DNA of 64,000 nucleotides from Duganella aceris (GTDB taxonomy: Bacteria; Pseudomonadota; Gammaproteobacteria; Burkholderiales; Burkholderiaceae_D): contig NZ_JAADJT010000013.1 of assembly GCF_011090165.1 (NCBI RefSeq), forward strand, positions 62,001 through 126,000. Reading direction: 5' to 3'. The position numbers were made by a program, and so were the translations under genes. Below, piece after piece: positions 34,651 through 42,693 of this stretch (within the stretch, counting starts at the first letter, position 1; each line of letters opens with the position of its first letter). Under the pieces are notes generated by a model. The model saw nothing but the letters and a program-made list of their open reading frames with translations, ran no database searches and was not told the origin of the DNA.

Positions 34651-36324
34651 TTATTCTTTGCCATTGCCTGCAAACTTCAATAGATGTAGCACAAAAGCAC
34701 TTGCGTTGGTGGCAGCTAGCTTTTGGTTGACCAATTTGTTTTTTGATTTTTTACCGTCTGCCCAATCACAAATTGCCTTAATAAGTATCCAAGGAACACC
34801 GCTATTGGCGCAAGCCACATATAGTCCTGCCCCCTCCATTTCTCCTCCAAGTGCGTCGGAAACTTTAGCAGCAAGTTGGTCACGAAAATCAATGTTGTCA
34901 ATTAGTTTTTCACCACTAAGTAATAATCCGGATTCGACTTTGATCGAACTATTTCCACTCCACGACGAAATTGCATGCCTAACCCAATTTAAGGGCTCTG
35001 GGGATGCAGGTACACGATCGCCGCGCAAGTTGAATGTTGCGTCGGCATTAATCCGTTGCAATTCGTAAAATAATAGTTGTTTTGAGACTAAAATATCGCC
35101 AATGGAAAATTTCTTTTTATTAACGCCAAATGCTATGCCAACCATAAAAGTGGCTGCAGGTGAAAGTGCATTGATTGCTTTTCGAATTGATTCTTGTGAA
35201 CCAGAAATCCCACCGGTTCCCATCTCTGAAATTGATAAAAAAACATCAAAATCTCCGATCTCACCAAGGAATTGATAGATATAGCCCTCGACCTTTAACG
35301 GTTTAGCGCTCTGGCCAGTTTCCACTTCAAATGCTGAGCGAATGGCATCTATTTCAACAGATGTGACAGCGACGATCAAAATTCTTTCTTTAGATCTTTG
35401 CATTTTCTTTTCTGGTGATTTTAAAAGTAAATCTCTTAACTTGAATTCTTTTACGACAAGATTCCAAGTATTTTGTGCTGAAACGCTGTCATGAATTGCA
35501 TCTTCTGGGGAGGATATAATTCGTTCCACATCGGTAGGCAGTTGAATATTGGCATCGAAATGTGCTTTAATTATCGCTGCTAGCTCTAGCATTGAACTAG
35601 CATTATCAAATCTTTGTGTATTTCCTTGGAGTGTCGGCTGCGCATCCTCAGGAACATACGAAACAATGCCCTGTTTATCTATCAATAGTGTTGATCTATC
35701 GACCAAGTGGGGTTGGTTTTTCCTTATAACATCTGCGACCACGCTTTCGCGAGGAAGCGAGTGATGAGTTACAAGTTCGACTAGATTTATATCAGATAAT
35801 ATTTCTTTTGTATCTGTTGAGACGATCTGAATCGCAGAGAAACATTTTGGTAGGGATGGGAGCGGTTTTGCATTTCTATCCGCTTGAGTAATGATGCCAC
35901 CCAACAATCGGACAAATTCCAGAAGCCTAGGATGGGATTCTAAATTTTGCAACTGTAACAAGTCAGTATCTGCAGATACGGAAAATGGAGAAAGTTCAAG
36001 TGTTATACATATGAACTGACCGAACAGCCTTATTGTAACGTTTAATCGATTCGAGATTTCAGCAGGAAAACCAGCGATTTCATATGGAAATTTATTTCCT
36101 ACCAGATCAAGTGAATTTTTTCCTTTAGCAAGAGCTTGGTGAAGAACATCAGTAGGCTCAAGTAGTATAGGTTCGTATGTTGTTTGGATTCGACCGCCAA
36201 TGCTACGGATAAAGCTGCGTCCACCGCGTTGATTGAAAAGGAGTCCGGTTAGAAGTTTCTCGCGCGCTTCTAATGAGGTTAAGCGAGTCACAATCTTCCA
36301 TCTGAGCTTAATTTGAAAGGGCAT
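34651..36324 (-). CDS. Two-domain protein with C-terminal nucleoside-phosphorylase-type domain
   Basis: 557 residues from the ATG with AGGA 6 bp upstream; the frame runs on into the tRNA-like sequence. The N-terminal 310 residues match no family I recognise. From about residue 318 (ERILIVAVTSVEIDAI) there is a phosphorylase/MTA-SAH-nucleosidase fold: SEMGTGGISGSQESI, FMVGIAFGVN, GGEMEGAGLY near residue 495 and the catalytic Asp in KAICDWAD near 520. The metabolic enzymes of this fold are about half this length. Related domains act as effectors or sensors in several phage-defence systems, some cleaving ATP. That role is inferred here from the mobile-element setting and the added domain. The gene is clearly AT-richer than its neighbours. 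Confidence 0.7.
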   Translation of the reverse strand: MPFQIKLRWKIVTRLTSLEAREKLLTGLLFNQRGGRSFIRSIGGRIQTTYEPILLEPTDVLHQALAKGKNSLDLVGNKFPYEIAGFPAEISNRLNVTIRLFGQFICITLELSPFSVSADTDLLQLQNLESHPRLLEFVRLLGGIITQADRNAKPLPSLPKCFSAIQIVSTDTKEILSDINLVELVTHHSLPRESVVADVIRKNQPHLVDRSTLLIDKQGIVSYVPEDAQPTLQGNTQRFDNASSMLELAAIIKAHFDANIQLPTDVERIISSPEDAIHDSVSAQNTWNLVVKEFKLRDLLLKSPEKKMQRSKERILIVAVTSVEIDAIRSAFEVETGQSAKPLKVEGYIYQFLGEIGDFDVFLSISEMGTGGISGSQESIRKAINALSPAATFMVGIAFGVNKKKFSIGDILVSKQLLFYELQRINADATFNLRGDRVPASPEPLNWVRHAISSWSGNSSIKVESGLLLSGEKLIDNIDFRDQLAAKVSDALGGEMEGAGLYVACANSGVPWILIKAICDWADGKKSKNKLVNQKLAATNASAFVLHLLKFAGNGKE

Positions 36325-36339
36325 AGAAATTCCTAAGGG

Positions 36340-36406
36340 CGGATAGGGAAGGAATCGAACCCCCACTCTCGAGAAATCTCAAGTCCTTTGCCAGCTAAGC
36401 CTATCC
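36340..36406 (-). pseudogene. Degenerate tRNA-like sequence
   Basis: On the minus strand, a 7-bp acceptor stem (GGATAGG with CCTATCC) closes a 67-nt sequence with a good T-arm: five-base stem and TTCGATT loop, directly joined to the acceptor strand as in a real tRNA. The D-arm is missing and the middle is about six bases short. A loop CTTGAGA could give anticodon TGA (Ser), but its stem is weak. The 3' end reads GCCC instead of CCA. It is therefore a remnant or a tRNA mimic, not a normal tRNA. It lies 15 bp upstream of the phosphorylase-domain gene start. Confidence 0.65.
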
Positions 36407-36606
36407 AGGAGGAAATATGATAGCATGGGCTTTCCACGCATGTGTATGCTTGTTTTAAAGTTACGCAGCTCATTAATTGAGGCTCGGGTTTTCAGGCGAA
36501 TGTCGGTAGATTAATCTTACTTTAGCCACACTCAGCGGAAACGAGGGAGCCGAGTGTTCTGATCTGCGCACAAGGAAGCTCAATTCAGACGGTCGTATCT
36601 TCGCAG

Positions 36607-37248
36607 CTAGCGAATTTTCCACCCGTAGATTTTTCCAAGGGGGGTGGGATAAACGTAGCAAATTCCGTGTTCGGTTTTCCATCCAGGTTGATCGCACCTC
36701 GCAAGACGGTCGATGCTGCCGGCGAGTGCCAGGTGATACGCGGCCTTTCCTTGCGGTGTATTGGCCCATGCTGCTGCCGCTTTGTCGTCTTTAGTGTCTG
36801 CATACGCTTCGCCATATCCTTTGTCGTAGCCGGCTTCGTAGGCCATCCGATGGATATACCAGCCGAACGTTCCTAACGTAACGCTGCACCCGAGCAAGCA
36901 TGCGGCGATCCAAGTTGCAGCTTGTCGTGCAGCAGTAAGACGCGCAACATCACGCGCTGCCGTCGAAACAGCTTTGGCTAGCTCTGCCTTAGCTGACTCT
37001 TTTGCCGATGTTAGCGTGCCTTCGGCGGTCTGCTGGAATTGCCGCAGAGTTTCAACAGCGGCTTGTTTGATCAGCTCGGGAAAGCGTGCGTACATCGTTT
37101 GATGATACTGCAAGGCCATTAGGATTAGCCACAGTGCATCGTTATTTTTCAATGCCAATGCATCGCGCACCTGGTATAGCTGATGGCGCTCGGCGTCGGT
37201 CGGCTGCCGTCCAAGAAGCTTGGCGAAGCTGTCCTCCAGCTCATTCAT
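36607..37248 (-). CDS. TraM/MobE-like mobilization protein with membrane segment
   Basis: 213 residues. N-terminal helical part (MNELEDSFAKLLGRQPTDAE), a coiled-coil-like middle (residues 75-110), one membrane segment (ATWIAACLLGCSVTLGTFGW, about residues 110-132) and a C-terminal part with GYDKGYGEAYADT and two cysteines. It overlaps the end of the TraL-like gene by 8 bp and is third in a TraK-TraL-TraM order. The TraM label rests mainly on this position and the general layout. Confidence 0.6.
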   Translation of the reverse strand: MNELEDSFAKLLGRQPTDAERHQLYQVRDALALKNNDALWLILMALQYHQTMYARFPELIKQAAVETLRQFQQTAEGTLTSAKESAKAELAKAVSTAARDVARLTAARQAATWIAACLLGCSVTLGTFGWYIHRMAYEAGYDKGYGEAYADTKDDKAAAAWANTPQGKAAYHLALAGSIDRLARCDQPGWKTEHGICYVYPTPLGKIYGWKIR

Positions 37249-37924
37249 TTGTTAGTTGCCCCAGCATGGATTTGACGGCAGCGCGCCAGCGATGCAGTTC
37301 AGCGCGATTGCCCAAGGGTAGTTCTTGCGCAGCTTGGGCGATGTTCATGCGCTTGCTGTAGATGTCATCGCTTACGCGATCAGCCAGGTCAGGGAAGGTC
37401 AATGACAGACCGCCGCGTTCCTCGACCAATGCGCGTCGTTTAGAACCGTTGTATAGCTCGAACTTGCGCTCCTCACCGAAGTAACCGTTTCTAACGACGT
37501 GAACGACGGTATCGGGAATAGCATCCATATATTCCTTGAGCAGCTCTAGACTGTCACGCTGACGGTTGATTACCCATAGTGTGACTAGTTTACGGCGTAG
37601 TTCGGGAAGTGTGTTGCTTAGGATCTGACCATACGCGCTGACGGATTTGTTGTTGCGCGCAGCCGTATTGATCACGATGACGCTGTCTGGACTGTTGTCG
37701 GCGACGTTGATCAGTTCTATCCAACCATCGGCGTTATCCAGGTCCAACAGCTCGGTACGTACGGTGCCTTTGTATGCCTTCCAGACATCGGGATTGCTGG
37801 TATCCGCATCGACCAGTAACAGGTCCTCTTCACGCTGCAGCACGCAGTCGACCATCGCCATAGAGACCAGGGACTTGCCGACGCCGCCCTTGCCGCCGCC
37901 AATCAGATAGATATTTTTCGCCAT
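37241..37924 (-). CDS. TraL/MobD-like ParA-type ATPase
   Basis: 227 residues. The P-loop GGGKGGVGKSLVSMA (residues 8-22) and LLLVDADTSNPDVWKAY place it in the ParA/MinD family, as for TraL of IncP plasmids and MobD of IncQ2 plasmids. It lies between the TraK-like and TraM-like genes, with a GGAG site upstream. Its precise role in transfer is not settled; it is accessory in known systems. Confidence 0.78.
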   Translation of the reverse strand: MAKNIYLIGGGKGGVGKSLVSMAMVDCVLQREEDLLLVDADTSNPDVWKAYKGTVRTELLDLDNADGWIELINVADNSPDSVIVINTAARNNKSVSAYGQILSNTLPELRRKLVTLWVINRQRDSLELLKEYMDAIPDTVVHVVRNGYFGEERKFELYNGSKRRALVEERGGLSLTFPDLADRVSDDIYSKRMNIAQAAQELPLGNRAELHRWRAAVKSMLGQLTNE

Positions 37925-37934
37925 GGCGGTTCTC

Positions 37935-38285
37935 CTAGATTTCGTCGGTGTCTGAAGCTACGGGGAATGACGCTGATTTGTTAGATGGCTTTGGTTTGGC
38001 TTGCACCGGTTTTGGATCGGTCGGCGTTGCGGGCACCTTTTTGCGAGTCGGCTTTGTACGCAGCAGGTAGTTTTTTAGCGTTGGAGTCGCGATGTCCAAT
38101 CCTTCACCGCGCAAGGCCTCAGCGATTTGTGCAAGTGCATAGCCACGTTTTTGCAATCCTCTGATTTCCTTGATTAGCACTTCAACTGCGGCCTGCTTCG
38201 TGTATTCCTGCCGAGGCTTTGCAGCAGCCGGCATGTCGCGCAGCTTGGCGGCGATGGCATCGAGTTGTTCGCTGGTGTATTTCAT
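37935..38285 (-). CDS. TraK/MobB-like oriT-binding protein
   Basis: 116 residues from the ATG with GGAG 5 bp upstream. Contains LDAIAAKLRDMPAAAKPRQEYT, then AVEVLIKEIRGLQKRGYALAQIAEALRGEGLDIATPTLKNYL, a helix-turn-helix-like region typical of TraK-type proteins, and a Lys/Pro-rich tail. TraK in RP4 binds and bends oriT DNA. The gene starts at the left edge of the oriT gap, divergent from the TraJ/TraI-like genes, exactly the RP4 arrangement. Confidence 0.78.
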   Translation of the reverse strand: MKYTSEQLDAIAAKLRDMPAAAKPRQEYTKQAAVEVLIKEIRGLQKRGYALAQIAEALRGEGLDIATPTLKNYLLRTKPTRKKVPATPTDPKPVQAKPKPSNKSASFPVASDTDEI

Positions 38286-38568
38286 ATCAGCTCCGTGCTT
38301 CCTGTAGTTACGGTAGCACTCCAGCGACGGTCGATCTTGTGCCAGATCAGTTCGAGCTCGTCGCGAAATCGTAGACTGAAGTGGTGAGTGAAAGAGATAC
38401 AGGATGGCCCTTGTCACACACATGCTGGCGCATGTGGTGGCAAGGGACGCCATGCCATTCGGCGCTACGCTTCTCACGGCAAGGCTCATCCTGCAAGGGG
38501 CGCACCCCTTGACCCCAGACACGCTGCGCGTGGCGCCGCCAACCGTCGTCGCTATCGTTGGAGTCCGC
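38286..38568. other. oriT: Origin of transfer (oriT) with IncP-type nick motif
   Basis: The non-coding gap between divergent TraK-like and TraJ-like genes. It contains CATCCTG (38487-38493) followed by C, matching the YATCCTG/C nick consensus of RP4-like origins, so the nick is predicted between 38493 and 38494 on the plus strand. Directly after it AAGGGG (38495-38500) and CCCCTT (38505-38510) form a small hairpin. Location, motif and relaxase family all agree. Confidence 0.82.
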
Positions 38569-38889
38569 ATGCCTTTTGAAAAACGTGGCGACGAGCCTTT
38601 GGACGCTGTGATCAACGTGCGCTTAACGAAGGCGGAAAAGGCGCGGCTTCTAGAGGATGCTGACCTAGCCGCGTTAAGCATGTCGGAGCTGGTTAGGCGG
38701 CGCTACTTTGGGCGTCCAATCCTTGCCAACGCTGACCAAGCGATGATCAGGGAATTGCGGCGACTGGGCGGACTACTCAAGCACCTGCACAACGAAACCG
38801 GTGGAGTCCTGCATCGCGACACCGCCTCCGTACTGGCGGCGCTGAAAGCCTATATCGAAAGGCTTAGTCATGATCGTCAAAAAGATTAA
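38569..38889 (+). CDS. TraJ/MobC-like relaxosome protein
   Basis: 106 residues from the ATG with GGAG 5 bp upstream; the frame is open further up through oriT but that part is not protein-like. Ribbon-helix-helix type N-terminus (AVINVRLTKAEKARLLEDAD, then LSMSELVRRRYFGRP) and a basic helical C-terminus (IRELRRLGGLLKHLHNET). TraJ-type proteins recognise the oriT inverted repeat and recruit the relaxase. It overlaps the relaxase gene by 20 bp. Confidence 0.8.
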   Translation: MPFEKRGDEPLDAVINVRLTKAEKARLLEDADLAALSMSELVRRRYFGRPILANADQAMIRELRRLGGLLKHLHNETGGVLHRDTASVLAALKAYIERLSHDRQKD

Positions 38890-40933
38890 GAATCCGAAGA
38901 AGTCCGCGTCCAAGCGTGCGCGTATTTGTCGGCTGATGGACTACATCCGCGCACCGGAGCAAGAAAGCAGCAATGAGAAATGTTTGTACGCCGGTGCGCG
39001 TGGCTTTCTGTCCGACGACCATAAGGCGCAGAAGGCAGAGATGCTAGCCCTGTCGCAGGAGGCGGTGCGCAGCGCGGACACCATCAACCACTACGTCCTG
39101 AGTTGGCAGGAAGGAGAACAACCCAGTCCGCAGCAGGTCGAAGAGGCTGTCGACATTTTGCTCAAGGAGCTAGGATTGGAAGGGCACCAGACTATGTATG
39201 GCCTGCACGTCGACACCGACAACGTCCACCTTCACATCGCCATCAACCGCGTCGATCCCGAGACGCTGAAGGTGATTAAGCCAAATCGCGGCTTCGACAT
39301 CGAGGCCGCGCATAAGGCTGTGGCGCGCATCGAGGAAAAGCAAGGCTGGCAACGTGAGGCGCATGGTCGCTACCGAGTCAAGAGCGACGGCGATGTCGAA
39401 CGCGATGCTCGCGGTCGTGGCGAATCGCGTCAGCCGGAACAAACCAAGCGCGATATGGAGCAGCGTACAGGCGAGAAGTCTGCGGAACGAATCGCAATCG
39501 AGACTGGCGCACCGATCATCAAGGCCGCCGCCAGCTGGCAGGATCTGCATCGAGCGCTTGCCAAGGAAGGCATGCGCTATGAGCGCACCGGCAGCGGCGC
39601 GGTGCTGTTCGTGAACGATATTGGCGTGAAGGCCAGTCGTGCGGATCGGGAAGCCAGTCTCGGTAAGCTGGAAAAGCGACTGGGGGCGTTCGAGCCGTCG
39701 CGGCGACAGAACGTTGTGGAGCGCGCACCGGAACCAGTGGAGCATGTGGTGCGAGGCTGGAAACAGTATATCGCGGGGAGGCGGGCGCATACCGCTGAAA
39801 AGGAGGCGGTCTTGAAAGCGTTAAAACAGCGCCAGGAGGTCGAGCGAAAAGCGCTGCTACTACGTCACCAACGTGAACGCGCGGACGTGCTACAGGGGCG
39901 CTGGGAAGGGCGTGGAGAGCTACGCAATGCGCTCGAAAGCATATTGGCGGCACGGCGCGCCGTGGAACAAGCGGACATGCGAGACCGGCAGCGCGAGCAG
40001 CGTGCGTCGCTGCGCGAACGATATCGACCATATCCAGATCTGGAGCAGTGGTTGCGGCAGCAGGATTATCCTAAGTTGGCCGAACAGTGGCGTTACCGTG
40101 CCACCGAAATGCAGCATATCCGAGGCGGCCATGCAGAACCAGTTAGGCCGTGCGATATACGCGACTATGTGCCGATGATCGACGGTGAGCAGGTGCGCTA
40201 TGCGCGGGGCCCCATGACAAGAGTTGATGCAGATGCCGCGTTCGTCGATAAAGGCGGCGAGATCGACGTCTATGCATGGCGCGAACGCGCCAGCGTACTC
40301 GCCGCGCTCCAGCTGGCCGAACAAAAGTGGGGGACGTTTGAAGTCGCCGGGCGTGCCCAATTCAAAATGCTGTGCGTTGAACTTGCGGTCGAACATGGGT
40401 TCAAATTAGATAATCCAGAATTGCAGAAGCAGATCACCCAGGAGCGGCAGCGTCAGTTGGAGGCGCGTGCCATATCGCGTGGTCTCAAAGCGACGTCGGT
40501 CTCCGGTCGCGAGGGTGTGAAGGAGGCGCGGATTGATCCGGCTGCCGCCACCCACGAACGTGTGCCTCCAGCGTTTGAGCGTACTACCAAGGCTTATGCT
40601 TCCCATTACCGGGACGTGTTGAAGCTCCAGAGCCAAGGAGGGCACTTGGCCGATCCGGCGCGGGTGGATGCGATGATTGCGGTGCGAATGCGGGCCACCG
40701 GCCACACACAACAGCAGGTCGAGGCGGTCTTACGGCAATGCGCGCCGGCGACGCGCCAGAAGGAAGAAATACGAGACTGGGACAACTATGCGAAACGCAC
40801 TGCCGAATATGCCTTCGGCGTAGCAGGTAAGCAACAAGCGGATGCGCTCAAAAGATATTGGCAGCAGTGGCAAAGACTGGAAGGCCGGGAATCAACCCAA
40901 GAGCGCGAACGCGGGCGCGGCATCTCCCGGTAA
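38870..40933 (+). CDS. TraI/MobA-like relaxase (MOBP family)
   Basis: 687 residues. The N-terminal relaxase domain has the histidine motif HVDTDNVHLHIAINRV (about residues 108-123) and a likely catalytic Tyr region near residue 24 (RLMDYIRAPEQ). It would nick oriT and stay bound to the 5' end during transfer. The next 400 residues are Arg/Glu-rich and coiled-coil-like, ending with a C-terminal helical part. No primase or helicase motif is obvious. It is of IncP TraI type, matching the neighbouring TraJ/TraK/TraL-like genes and the oriT motif. Confidence 0.88.
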   Translation: MIVKKIKNPKKSASKRARICRLMDYIRAPEQESSNEKCLYAGARGFLSDDHKAQKAEMLALSQEAVRSADTINHYVLSWQEGEQPSPQQVEEAVDILLKELGLEGHQTMYGLHVDTDNVHLHIAINRVDPETLKVIKPNRGFDIEAAHKAVARIEEKQGWQREAHGRYRVKSDGDVERDARGRGESRQPEQTKRDMEQRTGEKSAERIAIETGAPIIKAAASWQDLHRALAKEGMRYERTGSGAVLFVNDIGVKASRADREASLGKLEKRLGAFEPSRRQNVVERAPEPVEHVVRGWKQYIAGRRAHTAEKEAVLKALKQRQEVERKALLLRHQRERADVLQGRWEGRGELRNALESILAARRAVEQADMRDRQREQRASLRERYRPYPDLEQWLRQQDYPKLAEQWRYRATEMQHIRGGHAEPVRPCDIRDYVPMIDGEQVRYARGPMTRVDADAAFVDKGGEIDVYAWRERASVLAALQLAEQKWGTFEVAGRAQFKMLCVELAVEHGFKLDNPELQKQITQERQRQLEARAISRGLKATSVSGREGVKEARIDPAAATHERVPPAFERTTKAYASHYRDVLKLQSQGGHLADPARVDAMIAVRMRATGHTQQQVEAVLRQCAPATRQKEEIRDWDNYAKRTAEYAFGVAGKQQADALKRYWQQWQRLEGRESTQERERGRGISR

Positions 40934-40986
40934 ATTTGCAGCGGGAAAAGCTTATAAATTCCGTATGGCGGCGGCGTGGGGTATCT

Positions 40987-41562
40987 TCAGATTAAGAATT
41001 CAAAGCTAGAAAGGAGCTTTACAGTTTCAGGAAGCTTCTGTTGGAGGAGTCTGTCTAAATATTCTCGGGAGGTGTGCGGGAATTTCTTCAAGGATGCGCG
41101 TTGGCGGCGTGCTGCCTCAAGCACCGCAGCTTGATCCAAATCCCAGAGGTCGACAATGAAGCTGTCCGGATGCAGCGCTTCAACATTAAACGGGGCCAGT
41201 ATGTCAGGCGGAAAGTCCTTGAGATTGAACGTTACGATAACGGACGCGTTACATTTGATTGCTGCCGCGAGCACATGGCGATCATCGTCGTCCGGTAGAT
41301 GAAGCCCGTCGATAAGCGGCTCATAGTCAGTGACAAGTCCATCCGGGACGGCTTTGTCCATCAGCGAAGATGTTCGATCCAATTTTTCACGCATGATGTC
41401 TTGACGATTTTTCAGAAGATTGCGCTTCCACTCTTCATGGACCTGCGCGGTCCAGCGTGCGCGGTACACGCCAGTCAGCGCCAGGTGAATCAAAAAATCA
41501 CGCAACGGCGCGGGATAGAGGACGTTCGCATCATAGAAAGCTGTGAACGGTGACTGTCTCAT
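40987..41562 (-). CDS. PIN-domain toxin (VapC-like ribonuclease)
   Basis: 191 residues. The acidic residues of PIN nucleases are visible: Asp11 in AFYDANVLYP, Glu43/Glu44 in VHEEW, Asp91-Asp94 in LPDDDDRHVLAAAI and Asp116 in FNLKDFP. It is longer than classic VapC (about 130 residues), with an added C-terminal helical part. It overlaps the upstream antitoxin stop (ATGA), so the two are translationally coupled. It probably cuts RNA when freed from its partner and helps keep the element in the genome (inference). Confidence 0.8.
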   Translation of the reverse strand: MRQSPFTAFYDANVLYPAPLRDFLIHLALTGVYRARWTAQVHEEWKRNLLKNRQDIMREKLDRTSSLMDKAVPDGLVTDYEPLIDGLHLPDDDDRHVLAAAIKCNASVIVTFNLKDFPPDILAPFNVEALHPDSFIVDLWDLDQAAVLEAARRQRASLKKFPHTSREYLDRLLQQKLPETVKLLSSFEFLI

Positions 41563-42026
41563 TCGTACCCCATCCCCAACTCTTCGGCTTGTGCTGTCAG
41601 TTCATCCATCGCGGCATAACTGGCCTGATCGCGTTGTGCCTTGTAAGTCATCAGGTCGTTAAACTTGATCCTTCGATGGCGGCCTGTTTTGGTGTGTGGT
41701 AACGCTCCTTCATCCAGCAGTTTCACAAGGTGCGGCCGGGAAACATTTAGCATGTCGGCACCTTCCTGGGTGGTGAGCTCAGCATGGATGGGAACCACCT
41801 TAACGGCGTTACCCAACGCCAGTTCGCTGAGGATTTCTCCAAGCAATCTCAAAGCAAAGGTGGGAAGCTCGATAACTTCCCGTTGTTGGCTTTCGTCTAC
41901 CAGTTCAATGCGCTGGGTTTCAACCTTTGTCGAAAGAAATGCCGCCAGCTGACGGCTAGACTCCACAGCCGCGTTGATTTCTTTCTCATCTGGAAGAACT
42001 GTGCGGTTAAGGGCGGCGTTGGTCAT
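41559..42026 (-). CDS. Antitoxin with excisionase-type helix-turn-helix
   Basis: 155 residues from the ATG with GGGG 7 bp upstream. An N-terminal helical part is followed by a MerR/excisionase-type DNA-binding domain (TTQEGADMLNVSRPHLVKLL, then TGRHRRIKFNDLM, about residues 86-130). Such antitoxins pair with PIN toxins and usually repress their own operon. Two copies of AATAAACGAAA lie 65-92 bp upstream of the start and may be the operator. Confidence 0.75.
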   Translation of the reverse strand: MTNAALNRTVLPDEKEINAAVESSRQLAAFLSTKVETQRIELVDESQQREVIELPTFALRLLGEILSELALGNAVKVVPIHAELTTQEGADMLNVSRPHLVKLLDEGALPHTKTGRHRRIKFNDLMTYKAQRDQASYAAMDELTAQAEELGMGYE

Positions 42027-42091
42027 AACTTTCCCCAAGACTAAATTAAACGGTGTTGAAGCACGAAGCTGTCACGATCAATTTTATTCGA

Positions 42092-42118
42092 AATAAACGA
42101 AAATCGCAATAAACGAAA
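42092..42118 (-). promoter_or_regulatory. Direct repeats upstream of the toxin-antitoxin pair
   Basis: AATAAACGAAA occurs at 42092-42102 and 42108-42118, spaced 16 bp start to start, in an AT-rich stretch. This fits an operator-promoter for the minus-strand antitoxin gene. The rest of the gap (42027-42367) shows no gene that I can support. Confidence 0.45.
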
Positions 42119-42367
42119 CGACTATGTGATAGTGCCGCTGAATCCAATTTCGGTGAGGCATAACTAATTGCAACAATGGCAAATCATTGACATAAAACTA
42201 ATTGTGAATGTTGGGTGTGAGAGACAATCCTGTGATGGTGCTGAGAATTGTGATGCTGCCTATAGGAACAATCGCACTGAGGACAGGGAGTTGGACCGGT
42301 TGCATACCATGACTCCCATGCCAAACAATTAATGTCCATGAACTGGCGCGCCGGGAAGGATTACAGA

Positions 42368-42634
42368 ATGAATACCGAATTACTTTTAGAGAAGCTGTTG
42401 GAGCAGTTGTCGAAACCTACACCGGTTCTGCTGCCTGTAGCGATTGATCTGTGGGATACCAGGCATATTGCAGCTTACCTTAAGCGGTCTGTGGATACGG
42501 TAAGGGATGACATCATCACTTTGCCCTCATTCCCCCGCCCGATTCGTCTGCCCGTTAAGGGGACAGCACGCGCCCAAGCGCTGTTCAAGGCGCGCGAGGT
42601 GGTCGCTTGGGCGGAGCGGCAGACCTCCAGATGA
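42368..42634 (+). CDS. AlpA/excisionase-like helix-turn-helix protein
   Basis: 88 residues from the ATG with AAGGA 8 bp upstream; the frame extends 36 bp further. Residues 32-60 (DLWDTRHIAAYLKRSVDTVR, then LPSFPRPIRLP) and the end FKAREVVAWAERQ are typical of AlpA/Xis-type winged-helix DNA-binding proteins. It lies next to the integrase on the opposite strand, convergent with it, so a role as excisionase or integrase regulator is likely. Confidence 0.72.
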   Translation: MNTELLLEKLLEQLSKPTPVLLPVAIDLWDTRHIAAYLKRSVDTVRDDIITLPSFPRPIRLPVKGTARAQALFKAREVVAWAERQTSR

Positions 42635-42693
42635 CATCCCTTAATCCAGTTGTTGCCATGCGCCGGTAAGACGGCAAATACGCCGAGGAAATC

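Noticed and set aside
36340..36406. A functional tRNA-Ser gene
   Set aside because: The D-arm is missing, the length is too short even for a class I tRNA, there is no long variable arm and no CCA.
38404..38568. A longer TraJ-like protein starting at 38404
   Set aside because: The extra 55 codons run through oriT and do not look like protein. A good ribosome site precedes the ATG at 38569.
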